A DNA stretch of 64,000 bases. It comes from Citrobacter gillenii. GTDB lineage: Bacteria > Pseudomonadota > Gammaproteobacteria > Enterobacterales > Enterobacteriaceae. Below the pieces are notes generated by a model. It saw only the letters and a list, made by a program, of their open reading frames with translations. It had not been told where the DNA came from and searched no databases. Location: positions 62,001 to 126,000 of the forward strand of contig NZ_SUQN01000004.1 in NCBI RefSeq assembly GCF_013337685.1, written 5' to 3'. Shown piece after piece: positions 30,840 to 40,859 of this stretch. Position numbers and translations under genes: made by a program. Numbering within the stretch: position 1 is the stretch's first letter; the number at the start of each line of letters is the position of its first letter.

Positions 30840-31145
30840 TTATTGCGGTTCGGCGGGGTGACCGTCCTGAGATGGCGTACTATTGGCGGGGGCGTTGCCG
30901 CTGCTGGTACGCGCGTAAAGGATTTTATGCGTGTCGTTGGCACAATGTCCCACGACCAGAGAATCCGGTCGATCGGCCTGGTCGTTTGGCACGATACTTA
31001 AGGTGAAGCTGTCTTGTGCAACGCCATTATTAATAATACGCTGCTCAATATCGCTCCTGACTCTCTCGCACGATTCAGGTGCCGCCAGAACCTGTGGGGA
31101 GGCGAGGATAAGCAAACTTGTGACAATTCCTGTAGAGAATTTCAT
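30840..31145 (-). CDS. ynfD: periplasmic DUF1161 protein YnfD
   Basis: A small secreted protein of 101 residues: a signal peptide ending LAA/PESC, then the DUF1161 core with three features CERVRSDI, QRIINNGV and VVGHCANDT. Its two cysteines probably form a disulfide. The length equals E. coli YnfD when started at 31145. The Ser/Pro-rich tail is disordered. The function is unknown to me. Confidence 0.88.
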   Translation of the reverse strand: MKFSTGIVTSLLILASPQVLAAPESCERVRSDIEQRIINNGVAQDSFTLSIVPNDQADRPDSLVVGHCANDTHKILYARTSSGNAPANSTPSQDGHPAEPQ

Positions 31146-31251
31146 CACCAACTCCTTTCATGACAGACATTTATTAAGATTAGCATTTCTGGTGTAAATA
31201 ACTGTATTTGCTAATATGATTGAGAATAATCTCTTTATGCCGGTGAAAAAT

Positions 31252-31962
31252 GTGAAGAAACAGACCTTGTTAGGTTTCCTGTGCGTCGTGTTGAGCGGCT
31301 GTGATAACGGCAAGGCGTTGGTTTCCTTCACGCCGGAAATGGCCAGTTTTTCCAATGAATTCGAGTTTGATCCGCTGCGTGGTCCGGTAAAAGATTTCAG
31401 CCAGACACTGCTGAATGAGAAAGGTGAAGTGGCCAAGCGTGTGCGTGGCACTCTCTCGCAGGAAGGCTGTTTTGATACGCTGGAATTACACGATATTGAG
31501 AGCAACAGCGGAATGGCGTTAGTGCTGGATGCTAACTATTACCTGGACGCCGAGACGCTGGAAAAAAAGATCCGTTTACAGGGGAAATGCCAGTTGGCGG
31601 AATTACCTGCTGCCGGGGTGGTGTGGGACACAGATGATAACGGCTTCGTTGTTTCAGGAACAGGGAAAGAAATGCAGGTGCAGTACCGGTACGACGCGGA
31701 GGGCTATCCGCTGGGAAAAACCACCATCAGTAAAGACAACACGTTACGTGTTAATGCGAAACCGTCAGCCGATCCGCTGAAAAAACTGGATTATACGGCA
31801 GAGAGTCTATTGAACGATCGTTCGTTGGGAAACGTCACGCAAACGTGTGAATACGATGATCATGCGAATCCGCTCAACTGCCAGCTTGTCATCGTTGATG
31901 ATAGCGTGAAGCCGGCAGTTGAACACCATTACACGATTAAAAACACCATTGATTACTACTAA
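31252..31962 (+). CDS. ynfC: outer-membrane lipoprotein YnfC
   Basis: A lipoprotein of 236 residues (UPF0257). The lipobox LSGC places the lipidated cysteine at residue 17. The GTG at 31252 gives exactly the E. coli length and the same distance to the cysteine; ATG codons at 31237 and 31216 are in frame but lengthen the signal peptide. No strong ribosome site marks any of them. Conserved text such as FTPEMASFSNEF identifies it. Its role is unknown. It is convergent with speG. Confidence 0.88.
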   Translation: MKKQTLLGFLCVVLSGCDNGKALVSFTPEMASFSNEFEFDPLRGPVKDFSQTLLNEKGEVAKRVRGTLSQEGCFDTLELHDIESNSGMALVLDANYYLDAETLEKKIRLQGKCQLAELPAAGVVWDTDDNGFVVSGTGKEMQVQYRYDAEGYPLGKTTISKDNTLRVNAKPSADPLKKLDYTAESLLNDRSLGNVTQTCEYDDHANPLNCQLVIVDDSVKPAVEHHYTIKNTIDYY

Positions 31963-31967
31963 CCGCG

Positions 31968-32528
31968 TTACTGTGCAGTAGCCTGCAACAGGTTGGAACC
32001 GGGTGTTTTATGTTCCGCCAGATACTGATGCTGGAAGATACACATGCGGATGGTGTTACGGTACTGTCCGTTAATAAAGAACTCGTGAATCAACTCGCCT
32101 TCCACCATAAAACCAAGTTTGCGGTAGATGTGAATGGCTTTTTCATTCTCTTTATCAACGATCAGATACAGCTTATATAAATTGAGTACGGTGAAACCGT
32201 AATCCATTGCCAGTTTTGCCGCGCGAGTGGCGAGACCTTTGCCCTGGAAATCTGGCGAAATAATGATCTGGAATTCGGCACGGCGGTGTACATGGTTAAT
32301 TTCCACCAGTTCCACCAGACCGGCTTTTTCACCGTTGCACTCCACCACAAAGCGGCGTTCGCTTTGGTCATGAATATGCTTGTCATACAGGTCCGACAGC
32401 TCAACGAACGCTTCGTACGGTTCTTCGAACCAGTAACGCATCACGCTGGCATTGTTATCAAGCTGATGGACAAATCGTAAATCTTCACGCTCCAGCGGGC
32501 GCAGCTTAACACTGAGGGCGCTTGTCAT
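31968..32528 (-). CDS. speG: spermidine N1-acetyltransferase SpeG
   Basis: A GNAT acetyltransferase of 186 residues that acetylates spermidine at N1 or N8 and so lowers polyamine toxicity. The acetyl-CoA loop reads QGKGLATRA. Acidic residues near the N-terminus (EEPYEAF) form the allosteric spermidine site known for the dodecamer. Length and sequence match E. coli SpeG. The same window carries the spermidine exporter mdtJI. Confidence 0.95.
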   Translation of the reverse strand: MTSALSVKLRPLEREDLRFVHQLDNNASVMRYWFEEPYEAFVELSDLYDKHIHDQSERRFVVECNGEKAGLVELVEINHVHRRAEFQIIISPDFQGKGLATRAAKLAMDYGFTVLNLYKLYLIVDKENEKAIHIYRKLGFMVEGELIHEFFINGQYRNTIRMCIFQHQYLAEHKTPGSNLLQATAQ

Positions 32529-32565
32529 AACGTATCCTTTCCATTTCCTTTATTGGGCATAAAAA

Positions 32566-32907
32566 TCATGGCGCGACGGTACGGCCGGTGCGGCGGTCAA
32601 GGCAGCGCAGGGTGTTCGGTTCCCAGTAGGCATTAATGTTGGCGCTTTGCTCGCATTTATCGCGGCTGTCAAAGGCCACGTCGGCTTTATCCCACTCTTT
32701 CTCAGTGCGCGTATTTACTTTCTGGCGTAACTGACGCGTGTCGTTCCACTGTTCCTTTTCCATCGCCGCCTGTTGACGACTTTGGGCACTGTCGCCGGAC
32801 TCAATGACCAGTTTGCTGGTTTCAGCAAAGGCGGAGGAGGTGTATACAACTGCCGCCAGCGTCAACATGGCCGTCAGGCACAGGCGTTTGCTCAGTGTGT
32901 TGTTCAT
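32566..32907 (-). CDS. ynfB: secreted UPF0482 protein YnfB
   Basis: A protein of 113 residues with a signal peptide ending SAFA/ETSK, followed by a Gln/Arg/Lys-rich helical part and a C-terminal region with two cysteines ([18 protein letters not shown]). The start at 32907 gives the E. coli length. The function is unknown. It lies 37 bases upstream of speG on the same strand. Confidence 0.88.
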   Translation of the reverse strand: MNNTLSKRLCLTAMLTLAAVVYTSSAFAETSKLVIESGDSAQSRQQAAMEKEQWNDTRQLRQKVNTRTEKEWDKADVAFDSRDKCEQSANINAYWEPNTLRCLDRRTGRTVAP

Positions 32908-33060
32908 GGTGGATTCCTTTAATGAGAAAGGCAAAAAACGATAAAACAGGGTTAAATTCTACACCATTCCTGTTCCGGGTCATACCCGCCTGACGGATAT
33001 GGATAAACTGCCCGCATTCTGTCGTATCATGTTTAAACCAAACGTCACTGAATACTGTCC

Positions 33061-33387
33061 ATGCTTAAAACGACATTACTTTTTTTTATCACCGCGCTGT
33101 GCGAAATTATCGGCTGCTTTTTACCCTGGCTCTGGTTAAAGCGAGGCGCAACGGCCTGGTTGCTTCTTCCGGCAGGGGTGTCACTGGCCTTGTTTGTCTG
33201 GTTGTTGACGCTGCACCCGACCGCGAGCGGGCGCGTATACGCGGCGTATGGCGGCGTGTATGTGGTAACCGCACTGATGTGGCTGCGCATTGTTGATGGT
33301 GTAAAACTGAGCCTGTACGACTGGTCTGGCGCGCTGATCGCGCTGTGCGGGATGTTGATCATCGTGGCTGGATGGGGGCGCGCATAG
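33061..33387 (+). CDS. ynfA: UPF0060 membrane protein YnfA
   Basis: A protein of 108 residues with four helices, similar in size to SMR transporters. It has the UPF0060 pattern: an N-terminal [12 protein letters not shown] with a membrane glutamate, and a central [12 protein letters not shown]. Shigella YnfA has been reported as an SMR-like exporter. It is identical in layout to E. coli YnfA. Confidence 0.9.
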   Translation: MLKTTLLFFITALCEIIGCFLPWLWLKRGATAWLLLPAGVSLALFVWLLTLHPTASGRVYAAYGGVYVVTALMWLRIVDGVKLSLYDWSGALIALCGMLIIVAGWGRA

Positions 33388-33431
33388 CGCCTTTTTTTGT
33401 GATCAGCTAGCGATTTTACGATCATTATACT

Positions 33432-33439
33432 TGTATGGT
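33432..33439 (+). promoter_or_regulatory. candidate RspR half-site upstream of rspA
   Basis: TGTATGGT lies in TACTTGTATGGTAGTA, whose ends are mirror repeats (TACT/AGTA), 57 bases before rspA. The same octamer occurs inverted upstream of ydfI. A shared operator for the neighbouring GntR regulator RspR is inferred. Confidence 0.35.
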
Positions 33440-33495
33440 AGTAGCTCAGTTGAGTAGATTTCCTGCATCAGACACAGCGATGTAAGGAATAGAGA

Positions 33496-34710
33496 ATGAA
33501 GATTGTAGGGGCTGAAGTTTTTGTCACCTGTCCAGGGCGTAATTTCGTCACGCTGAAAATTACCACTGAGGACGGGATCACGGGGTTAGGTGATGCCACG
33601 CTGAACGGACGTGAGTTATCCGTTGCGTCCTATCTGAAGGACCATGTGTGTCCGCAACTTATTGGCCGCGACGCGCACCGCATTGAAGACATCTGGCAGT
33701 TCTTCTACAAAGGCGCGTACTGGCGTCGTGGTCCGGTCACGATGTCGGCGATATCTGCCGTTGATATGGCGCTGTGGGATATCAAAGCGAAAGCCGCGAA
33801 TATGCCGCTTTATCAGCTGCTGGGTGGCGCGTCCCGCGAAGGCGTGATGGTTTACTGCCATACCACTGGCCGTACCATTGATGATGTGCTGGAAGATTAC
33901 GCACGCCATCAGGAGATGGGCTTTAAAGCGATTCGCGTCCAGTGCGGCGTGCCGGGTATGAAAACCACCTACGGTATGTCAAAAGGCAAAGGCCTGGCCT
34001 ATGAGCCAGCGACCAAAGGGCAATGGCCGGAAGAGCAGTTGTGGTCGACGGAAAAGTACCTTGATTTTACCCCTCAGTTATTTGACGCCGTGCGTAATAA
34101 ATTCGGCTTCAACGAACACCTGCTGCACGACATGCACCATCGCCTGACGCCGATTGAAGCCGCGCGGTTTGGCAAAAGCATTGAGCAGTATCGTTTGTTC
34201 TGGATGGAAGATCCGACGCCAGCTGAAAACCAGGAATGTTTCCGACTGATTCGCCAGCACACGGTGACGCCGATTGCGGTAGGGGAAGTCTTCAACAGTA
34301 TCTGGGATTGCAAACAGCTGATCGAAGAACAGCTGATCGACTACATCCGCACCACTATTACCCATGCGGGCGGCATCACCGGCATGCGTCGCATTGCGGA
34401 TTTTGCGTCGCTGTACCAGGTGCGCACCGGCTCTCACGGACCTTCTGATTTGTCACCTGTCTGCATGGCTGCTGCGCTGCACTTTGACCTGTGGGTGCCA
34501 AATTTCGGCGTACAAGAATATATGGGTTATTCCGAGCAGATGCTGGAGGTCTTCCCGCATAACTGGACGTTCGATAACGGCTATATGCACCCTGGTGACA
34601 AACCGGGTCTGGGTATTGAATTCGACGAAAAACTCGCGGCGAAATATCCGTACGATCCGGCCTATTTGCCCGTCGCGCGCCTGGAAGATGGCACTTTGTG
34701 GAACTGGTAA
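33496..34710 (+). CDS. rspA: mannonate dehydratase-type enolase RspA
   Basis: An enolase-superfamily enzyme of 404 residues. D-mannonate dehydratase activity is known for members of this group; E. coli RspA was first described as affecting starvation signalling. Metal-ligand positions of the barrel are seen in the stretches [13 protein letters not shown] and [10 protein letters not shown], and the C-terminal half has [13 protein letters not shown] and HGPSDLSP. It is followed after 13 bases by rspB. Confidence 0.94.
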   Translation: MKIVGAEVFVTCPGRNFVTLKITTEDGITGLGDATLNGRELSVASYLKDHVCPQLIGRDAHRIEDIWQFFYKGAYWRRGPVTMSAISAVDMALWDIKAKAANMPLYQLLGGASREGVMVYCHTTGRTIDDVLEDYARHQEMGFKAIRVQCGVPGMKTTYGMSKGKGLAYEPATKGQWPEEQLWSTEKYLDFTPQLFDAVRNKFGFNEHLLHDMHHRLTPIEAARFGKSIEQYRLFWMEDPTPAENQECFRLIRQHTVTPIAVGEVFNSIWDCKQLIEEQLIDYIRTTITHAGGITGMRRIADFASLYQVRTGSHGPSDLSPVCMAAALHFDLWVPNFGVQEYMGYSEQMLEVFPHNWTFDNGYMHPGDKPGLGIEFDEKLAAKYPYDPAYLPVARLEDGTLWNW

Positions 34711-34723
34711 GGAGTGGTTTGCT

Positions 34724-35743
34724 ATGAAAAGTATTGTGATTGAAAAAGCGAATACGCTGGTGATTGAAGAAAGAGCAATTCCTACTCCAGCGTCGGGCGA
34801 AGTCAGGGTCAAGATTAAGCTGGCAGGAATTTGTGGCTCCGATAGTCATATCTATCGTGGGCATAATCCCTTCGCAAAATATCCACGCGTCATCGGCCAC
34901 GAGTTCTTTGGCATTATTGATGCGGTAGGCGAGGGTGTTGATCGTTCGCGTTTAGGCGAGCGAGTATCTGTTGATCCCGTGATCAGCTGTGGACACTGTT
35001 ACCCCTGCTCAATAGGTAAACCGAACGTCTGCACGTCGTTGGTGGTGCTGGGCGTCCATCGTGATGGCGGTTTCAGTGAATTTGCTGTTGTACCGGCAAA
35101 AAATGCCTGGCCGATCCCGGACTCAGTGAAAGATGAACATGCCGTTATGGTTGAGCCTTTTACTATTGCGGCAAACGTGACCGGACAAGTTAAACCCACA
35201 GAAAACGACATTGCGCTGATTTACGGTGCGGGGCCGATGGGGCTGACGACCGTTCAGGCACTTAAACGTGTTTATAACGTAAAAACGGTGGTGATTGCCG
35301 ACAGGATTGAAGAACGTCTGGCAATGGCTAAACAGTGTGGTGCTGACTGGACCATAAATAATGGTCAGCAATCGCTACAGGATTTTCTGGCTGAAAAAGG
35401 GTTAAAACCCACAATCATCGTTGATGCAGCTTGTCATCCATCTATTTTACAGGAGGCTATTACGCTGGCGTCGCCGGCGGCACGGATTGTGTTGATGGGA
35501 TTCTCCAGCGAACCTTGCCAGATTGTACAGCAGGGCATTACCGGGAAAGAACTTTCCATTTATTCATCACGGTTAAACGCGAATAAATTCCCGGTGGTTA
35601 TTGATTGGCTGGTTAAAGGGCTTATCGACCCGAATAAATTGATTACCCACACTTTTGACTATCACCACGTTACAGACGCAATCGAATTGTTTGAGAAAGA
35701 CCAGCAGCACTGCTGCAAAGTTTTACTCACATTCGCTGAATAA
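34724..35743 (+). CDS. rspB: zinc-dependent dehydrogenase RspB
   Basis: A medium-chain alcohol/polyol dehydrogenase of 339 residues. The catalytic zinc site includes GICGSD and GHEFFG; the structural zinc site has the cysteine series CGHCYPCSIGKPNVC. The nucleotide fold has YGAGPMG. It is related to L-galactonate and L-idonate dehydrogenases, so it probably oxidises a sugar acid in the RspA pathway. The ATG at 34724 was chosen; the frame runs back into rspA but only by chance. Confidence 0.94.
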   Translation: MKSIVIEKANTLVIEERAIPTPASGEVRVKIKLAGICGSDSHIYRGHNPFAKYPRVIGHEFFGIIDAVGEGVDRSRLGERVSVDPVISCGHCYPCSIGKPNVCTSLVVLGVHRDGGFSEFAVVPAKNAWPIPDSVKDEHAVMVEPFTIAANVTGQVKPTENDIALIYGAGPMGLTTVQALKRVYNVKTVVIADRIEERLAMAKQCGADWTINNGQQSLQDFLAEKGLKPTIIVDAACHPSILQEAITLASPAARIVLMGFSSEPCQIVQQGITGKELSIYSSRLNANKFPVVIDWLVKGLIDPNKLITHTFDYHHVTDAIELFEKDQQHCCKVLLTFAE

Positions 35744-35796
35744 TATTAATTACTGCGAGTAAGTGGTACGCATCTTACCTCTTAGAGATAGCCAAT

Positions 35797-37176
35797 ATGA
35801 ATCAAGAAAAACACGAAAGATCAACGAAAGATCTGGTGAGAGCCGCCATTTCAGGATGGTTAGGCACGGCTCTCGAATTTATGGATTTTCAGTTATATTC
35901 TTTGGGTGCCGCACTGGTATTCCATGAGATATTTTTCCCGGAACAATCAGCCGCCATGGCGCTCATTTTAGCGATGGGCACGTACGGAGCTGGTTATATT
36001 GCTCGTATCGTTGGGGCATTTATATTTGGAAAGATGGGGGACAGCATCGGGCGTAAAAAGGTGCTGTTCATTACCATTACCATGATGGGGATTTGTACCA
36101 CGCTAATTGGCGTGCTGCCGACCTATGCGCAGATTGGTATCTTTGCGCCAGTGTTGCTGGTGACGCTGCGTATTGTGCAGGGATTGGGTGCCGGTGCTGA
36201 AATTTCTGGCGCGGGAACCATGCTTGCAGAGTATGCGCCAAAAGGAAAACGCGGCATTATTTCCTCCCTGGTTGCGATGGGAACAAACTGCGGGACGCTC
36301 AGCGCCACGGCCATCTGGGCGGTGATGTTCTTCGCGCTTGATCGCGAAGAGTTGTTAGCCTGGGGCTGGCGTATTCCGTTCCTGGCTAGTGTGGTGGTGA
36401 TGATTTTCGCCATCTGGTTACGTATGAATCTCAAAGAAAGCCCGGTATTTGAGAAAGTAAATGATGGGGAAAATGCACCTGCATTGAATGACCCTTCAGA
36501 GAGTTCGCTGGGTGCGATGTTCAGCAGTAAATCTTTCTGGTTGGCAACCGGATTACGCTTTGGTCAGGCGGGTAACTCAGGTTTAATTCAGACCTTTCTT
36601 GCCGGTTATCTGGTACAGACGTTGTTATTTAATAAATCAATACCCACCGATGCGTTGATGATAAGTTCGGTTATTGGATTTATTACTATACCGCTTCTGG
36701 GGTGGTTGTCTGATAAATATGGTCGTCGTTTGCCTTATATCATCCTGAATATATCAGCCATCATTCTGGCTTATCCAATGCTGTCTATTGTGGTTGATAA
36801 TTCGTATAGTCCTGGCGTCATCATGACCGCGCTGATTGTTATCCATAACTTTGCCGTATTGGGGTTATTTGCCCTCGAAAATATCACCATGGCTGAAATG
36901 TTCGGTGCTCGTAATCGATTTACGCGCATGGCCATTTCAAAAGAGGCTGGCGGATTAGTGGCCGTTGGTTTTGGTCCCGTGTTAGCCGGTATTTTCTGTA
37001 ACATGACCCAGTCCTGGTGGCCTATTTTAGTGATGGTCATTATCTACTCACTGATCGGTTTAGTTTCAGCACTCCTGATGCCTGAAGTTAAAGATCGTGA
37101 CCTGAGTGTTCTGGAAGATGCGGCTGAGGTGAGTAAAACCGAGAAGATCCGTGCCGGTGCGACTCAGGTCAGTTGA
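35797..37176 (+). CDS. ydfJ: MFS sugar-acid transporter YdfJ, intact
   Basis: A complete metabolite:proton symporter (MHS group of the MFS) of 459 residues with twelve helices. The loop between helices 2 and 3 reads GKMGDSIGRKKVL, and GWLSDKYGRRLPY occupies the equivalent place in the second half. In E. coli K-12 ydfJ is broken by the Qin prophage; here it is whole and lies directly between rspB and ydfI. It is the likely importer for the acid handled by RspA, RspB and YdfI. Confidence 0.9.
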   Translation: MNQEKHERSTKDLVRAAISGWLGTALEFMDFQLYSLGAALVFHEIFFPEQSAAMALILAMGTYGAGYIARIVGAFIFGKMGDSIGRKKVLFITITMMGICTTLIGVLPTYAQIGIFAPVLLVTLRIVQGLGAGAEISGAGTMLAEYAPKGKRGIISSLVAMGTNCGTLSATAIWAVMFFALDREELLAWGWRIPFLASVVVMIFAIWLRMNLKESPVFEKVNDGENAPALNDPSESSLGAMFSSKSFWLATGLRFGQAGNSGLIQTFLAGYLVQTLLFNKSIPTDALMISSVIGFITIPLLGWLSDKYGRRLPYIILNISAIILAYPMLSIVVDNSYSPGVIMTALIVIHNFAVLGLFALENITMAEMFGARNRFTRMAISKEAGGLVAVGFGPVLAGIFCNMTQSWWPILVMVIIYSLIGLVSALLMPEVKDRDLSVLEDAAEVSKTEKIRAGATQVS

Positions 37177-37275
37177 TGCGCTAATCAGCATGGTCGGGAA
37201 TTCGGCCATGCTGTCACATAACTTCAAATGATGTCATACCAATAGTAAAAAGTTTAATGCAAATCAAAACATACA

Positions 37276-37283
37276 ACCATACA
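37276..37283 (-). promoter_or_regulatory. candidate RspR half-site upstream of ydfI
   Basis: The octamer TGTATGGT seen before rspA occurs here on the minus strand, 48 bases before the ydfI start. Use as an RspR operator is inferred. Confidence 0.3.
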
Positions 37284-37331
37284 GGCGTTACTCTGAGACA
37301 GTCCTGATTTCATTGATAAGTAGGTCATACC

Positions 37332-38798
37332 ATGCAAAACAAACTCTTGGCAGCTAAGGCTGCACTTCCTGACTACGATCGTAGCAAACTGGTCCCACGT
37401 ATTGTTCATCTGGGGTTTGGTGCGTTTCACCGTGCACATCAGGGCGTTTACGCGGATATCCTGGCGGCCGAGCACAACAGTGACTGGGGATATTGCGAAG
37501 TTAACCTGATCGGCGGCGAGCAGCAGATTGCCGACCTGAAACAGCAGGATAATCTGTATACCGTCGCGGAAATGTCGGCCGATGCCTGGACGGCGAGAGT
37601 GGTTGGCGTTGTCAAAAACGCGCTGCATGCGCAGGTTGATGGTCTTGAGGCTGTTTTTGCCGCCCTGTGCGAACCGCAGGTGGCTATCGTTTCTCTCACT
37701 ATTACCGAGAAAGGATACTGCCACTCCCCGGCAACTGGACAACTGATGCTGGAAAACCCGCTGATCGCCGCCGATCTGCAAAATCCGCATCAGCCCAAAT
37801 CTGCGCCGGGCGTCATTGTTGAAGCGCTTGCTCGCCGCAAAGCTGCCGGTCTGGCCGCATTTACCGTGATGTCCTGCGATAACATGCCTGAAAACGGTCA
37901 TGTCATGCGTAACGTGGTTACTGCGTACGCGCGTGCGGTGGACGCCGGGCTGGCAGACTGGATCGAACAGCATGTGACGTTCCCGTCGACCATGGTTGAC
38001 CGTATTGTTCCTGCCGTAACGCCCGATACGCTGGATAAAATTGAACAGCTTACCGGCGTGCGCGATCCGGCGGGCGTGGCGTGTGAACCGTTCCGTCAGT
38101 GGGTAATTGAAGACAACTTTGTTGCCGGTCGTCCACAATGGGAAAAAGCAGGAGCTGAGCTGGTGGCCGATGTTATCCCGTTCGAAGAGATGAAGCTGCG
38201 TATGCTTAACGGCAGCCACTCTTTTCTCGCCTATCTCGGCTATCTGGCGGGATACCAACACATTAACGATTGTATGGGGGACGACAATTATCGTGTTGCC
38301 GCCCGTGCGCTGATGTTGCAGGAGCAGGCCCCGACGCTGAAAGTGAAAGGCGTTGATTTACAGCAGTATGCCGATCGTTTGATTGAACGTTACAGCAACC
38401 CGGCACTGCGTCACCGTACCTGGCAGATAGCAATGGACGGCAGCCAAAAACTTCCGCAGCGTATGCTCGATTCCGTACGCTGGCATCTTGTGCACGGCAG
38501 CCGTTTCGACCTGCTGGCGCTGGGTGTGGCGGGTTGGATGCGCTACGTAGGTGGCGTGGATGAAAAGGGCGACGCGATTGAGATTAGCGATCCGTTACTG
38601 CCGGTTATCCAGAATGCGGTGCGGAGCAGTAAAGAGGGCGAAGAACGTGTTCAGGCGCTGCTGGCAATCGATGCTATCTTTGGTCGTGAGCTGCCGCAGG
38701 TTGAGTTGTTCAGAACCCGAGTTACCGAAGCGTATCTGGCCTTACTGGCGGAAGGGGCGAAGGTGACGGTGGCGAAGTATGCCGCGAAATTGAAGTAA
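37332..38798 (+). CDS. ydfI: mannitol dehydrogenase-family oxidoreductase YdfI
   Basis: A long-chain polyol dehydrogenase of 488 residues, probably a D-mannonate/fructuronate oxidoreductase-like enzyme. The NAD site is at the N-terminus ([15 protein letters not shown]). The family signature [20 protein letters not shown] includes the catalytic Lys and its partner residues. Together with RspA it could link fructuronate, mannonate and 2-keto-3-deoxygluconate. A paralogue, UxaB, is encoded at 54.8 kb. Confidence 0.92.
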   Translation: MQNKLLAAKAALPDYDRSKLVPRIVHLGFGAFHRAHQGVYADILAAEHNSDWGYCEVNLIGGEQQIADLKQQDNLYTVAEMSADAWTARVVGVVKNALHAQVDGLEAVFAALCEPQVAIVSLTITEKGYCHSPATGQLMLENPLIAADLQNPHQPKSAPGVIVEALARRKAAGLAAFTVMSCDNMPENGHVMRNVVTAYARAVDAGLADWIEQHVTFPSTMVDRIVPAVTPDTLDKIEQLTGVRDPAGVACEPFRQWVIEDNFVAGRPQWEKAGAELVADVIPFEEMKLRMLNGSHSFLAYLGYLAGYQHINDCMGDDNYRVAARALMLQEQAPTLKVKGVDLQQYADRLIERYSNPALRHRTWQIAMDGSQKLPQRMLDSVRWHLVHGSRFDLLALGVAGWMRYVGGVDEKGDAIEISDPLLPVIQNAVRSSKEGEERVQALLAIDAIFGRELPQVELFRTRVTEAYLALLAEGAKVTVAKYAAKLK

Positions 38799-38817
38799 CG
38801 ACGTAAAACGTTGATGT

Positions 38818-38849
38818 CGCCATCCGGCTTATACTCCAGCCAGATGGCG
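38818..38849. terminator. hairpin between ydfI and ydfZ
   Basis: A 10-base-pair stem (CGCCATCCGG with CCAGATGGCG, one G-T pair) after ydfI, followed by a T-rich run. The 'CCGGATGGCG' form on the minus strand resembles part of a REP element. Confidence 0.6.
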
Positions 38850-38874
38850 CGTTATTTTCTGGTACTCACACCAA

Positions 38875-39078
38875 TCAGTTCATACCCAGACGAATCAATT
38901 CCAGAGGGGCGTATTTACCTTCACAACCCTCGATTTCCACTGTTTTCCCGCGGCGAATTTGCTCTGCGGTCAGGCCATCGGAATCAATAGCCTTGATGCG
39001 GCCAGTAATGCCAGTGTCACTGATCATGACGCGGCTGCCGGTGGTGATTGCGTTACGGTTACGATCGTATGTTTTCAT
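38875..39078 (-). CDS. ydfZ: YdfZ family small protein
   Basis: A protein of 67 residues matching E. coli YdfZ, a putative selenium-binding protein under FNR control. The start at 39078 gives the E. coli length; the frame upstream is open but contains no family sequence. The single cysteine in [11 protein letters not shown] is the likely selenium or thiol site. The arrangement of strands suggests a small beta-barrel. Confidence 0.9.
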   Translation of the reverse strand: MKTYDRNRNAITTGSRVMISDTGITGRIKAIDSDGLTAEQIRRGKTVEIEGCEGKYAPLELIRLGMN

Positions 39079-39268
39079 GGTGGTTTCTCCTCTCCAACTT
39101 ACCGTCAAAGCCCGTGGGCTTTTAGACCCACGTAACGGGCGCAATATAAATACGCTTCTCGTTAAAGAATTTTTTTGTTTTCGATCAAAATCACAGCTTT
39201 TTTTTGGCGGTTCAGAGGGGGAGATAAAGGGATGCATAAACTCACCCCGGAACGAGGTGAGGGAGTGA

Positions 39269-39955
39269 TTAATCTTCGCTAAACCAGTCGCTATTTTCCT
39301 GACGAATCAGCTGAACAGATTCACCGATTTCCTGCAGGTGCAACATCATCGCGCGCTCAACGGCATCGCTGTCATGCTTCTCCAGCGCGGCAAAAATGTC
39401 GTGATGCTGACGCAGGAGCATTTCCGGCGGGGAGACGTGATCGAGGCTCATATAGCGAACGCGATCGATGGTTGCCTTGATGTTTTCCACTGTGTCCCAG
39501 GCGAGCTGACAATCCGCTATTAACGCCAGCTTCTGATGAAACTCATCGTCCAGCAGGAAAAAATCGTTAAGCTGTTTACGATCAATAGCGATGCGCTGCT
39601 GATGCAGATTCTGCTCGAGCTGATAACACTGGTTGTCAGTGATCATCGACGCGGCGCGACGGGCAACCGCGCATTCAATTGCCTGGCGAACAAAACACCC
39701 ATTTTGCACCTGCGACAGCGAAATCTTGTTCACGTAACTGCCACGCTGAGGACGGATCTGAATCAGGCCGTTCTCAGCCAGTTTGATGAATGCTTCGCGT
39801 ACTGGCTGGCGTGATACATTAAAGCGGACGGAAACCTCTTTTTCTGAAAGCGGCGTACCGGGCGCAATCAGACACTGCACGATGTCGCGACGAAGAATAC
39901 GATAAATCTGCTGATTTACCGGCTGTGTAGGGTTGAGTTGCGTTTCTACGGTCAT
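39269..39955 (-). CDS. rspR: GntR-family regulator RspR (YdfH)
   Basis: A regulator of 228 residues of the FadR subfamily: a winged helix ([25 protein letters not shown]) and an all-helical ligand domain with the metal-binding pattern DDEFH...H. E. coli RspR represses rspAB and responds to a sugar-acid-like effector. It sits at the end of the rsp/ydf module, reading away from it. Confidence 0.93.
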   Translation of the reverse strand: MTVETQLNPTQPVNQQIYRILRRDIVQCLIAPGTPLSEKEVSVRFNVSRQPVREAFIKLAENGLIQIRPQRGSYVNKISLSQVQNGCFVRQAIECAVARRAASMITDNQCYQLEQNLHQQRIAIDRKQLNDFFLLDDEFHQKLALIADCQLAWDTVENIKATIDRVRYMSLDHVSPPEMLLRQHHDIFAALEKHDSDAVERAMMLHLQEIGESVQLIRQENSDWFSED

Positions 39956-40012
39956 TCATTCTTACTTTTTAGAGAGTTAACCCGAATACTTTATCACTTA
40001 TTCGGTGGTATC

Positions 40013-40037
40013 TATACCCGGCACAAGGCCGGGTATA
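40013..40037. terminator. perfect hairpin between ydfG and rspR
   Basis: A 10-base-pair perfect stem (TATACCCGGC with GCCGGGTATA) five bases after the ydfG stop. No long T run follows on the minus strand; it may act as a weak terminator or lie in the rspR promoter region. Confidence 0.55.
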
Positions 40038-40041
40038 AAAA

Positions 40042-40788
40042 TTAACCCCGGTGGACGCTCAAGCCTGCAAAAGACTGTGCAACAGGCATCATTTCAAGGG
40101 TGTTAATGTTGACATGCGCAGGTAATGACGCCACCCACCACACGGCTTCAGTGACATCTTCCGGCGTCAGCGCGGTGGTGTTTTCGTAGGCTTTGACGGC
40201 TTTATCATCGTCGCCTTTGAAACGCACGTTAGAGAACTCCGTACCGCCAACCAGGCCCGGTTCAATATCGGTCACGCGCACGGCAGTGCCATGCAGGTCG
40301 GTACGTAAGTTCAGGCTAAACTGGCGAACAAACGCTTTTGTTGCGCCATACACGTTACCTCCGGCATAGGGCCAGCTACCGGCGGTTGAACCGATATTGA
40401 TAATATGACCACGATTACGTTCGACCATACCCGGCAGTACGGCACGGGTCATATAAATCAACCCTTTGTTGTTGGTGTCGATCATGGTTTCCCAGTCGTC
40501 AACGTTAGCCTTATGGGCCGGTTCAAGACCCAGCGCCAGACCGGCGTTGTTGACCAGAATATCTATGTTGCGCCATTCGGCTGGTAGGGCGGCCAGCATC
40601 TCTTCAATTGCGGCACGGTTACGTACGTCAAGTTGTGCGGTATACAGGTTATCGCCCAGCTCGTCTTTCAGCTCTTGCAGACGCTCATGGCGGCGTCCGG
40701 TGGCAATAACTTTATGCCCATTCTCAATAAAACGACGCGTAATGCACTCACCAAAACCTGCGGTTGCTCCGGTTACTAAAACGATCAT
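40042..40788 (-). CDS. ydfG: NADP-dependent 3-hydroxy acid dehydrogenase YdfG
   Basis: A short-chain dehydrogenase of 248 residues that oxidises L-allo-threonine, D-serine and 3-hydroxypropionate (malonic semialdehyde reduction). The cofactor loop GATAGFG, the NNAG strand and the catalytic Ser/Tyr/Lys region (GSTAGSWPY...YGATK) are present. The start matches E. coli. It is divergent from dcp. Confidence 0.95.
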   Translation of the reverse strand: MIVLVTGATAGFGECITRRFIENGHKVIATGRRHERLQELKDELGDNLYTAQLDVRNRAAIEEMLAALPAEWRNIDILVNNAGLALGLEPAHKANVDDWETMIDTNNKGLIYMTRAVLPGMVERNRGHIINIGSTAGSWPYAGGNVYGATKAFVRQFSLNLRTDLHGTAVRVTDIEPGLVGGTEFSNVRFKGDDDKAVKAYENTTALTPEDVTEAVWWVASLPAHVNINTLEMMPVAQSFAGLSVHRG

Positions 40789-40859
40789 CTCACTGTTCCT
40801 CAACGCTTTTTATGTGCTATTACCATACCACGTCAATAAATCGTTTTCAGGAGTGAAAG

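Noticed and set aside
33425..33470. tRNA-like text (GTAGCTCAGTTGAGTAG) before rspA
   Set aside because: It resembles a D-arm, but no acceptor stem, anticodon arm or T-arm can be formed around it.
34364..34723. Long N-terminal extension of RspB
   Set aside because: It is an out-of-frame shadow of rspA; the ATG at 34724 matches the family start.
38818..38849. REP/BIME element after ydfI
   Set aside because: Only one imperfect stem with a partial REP consensus; it is better explained as a terminator.
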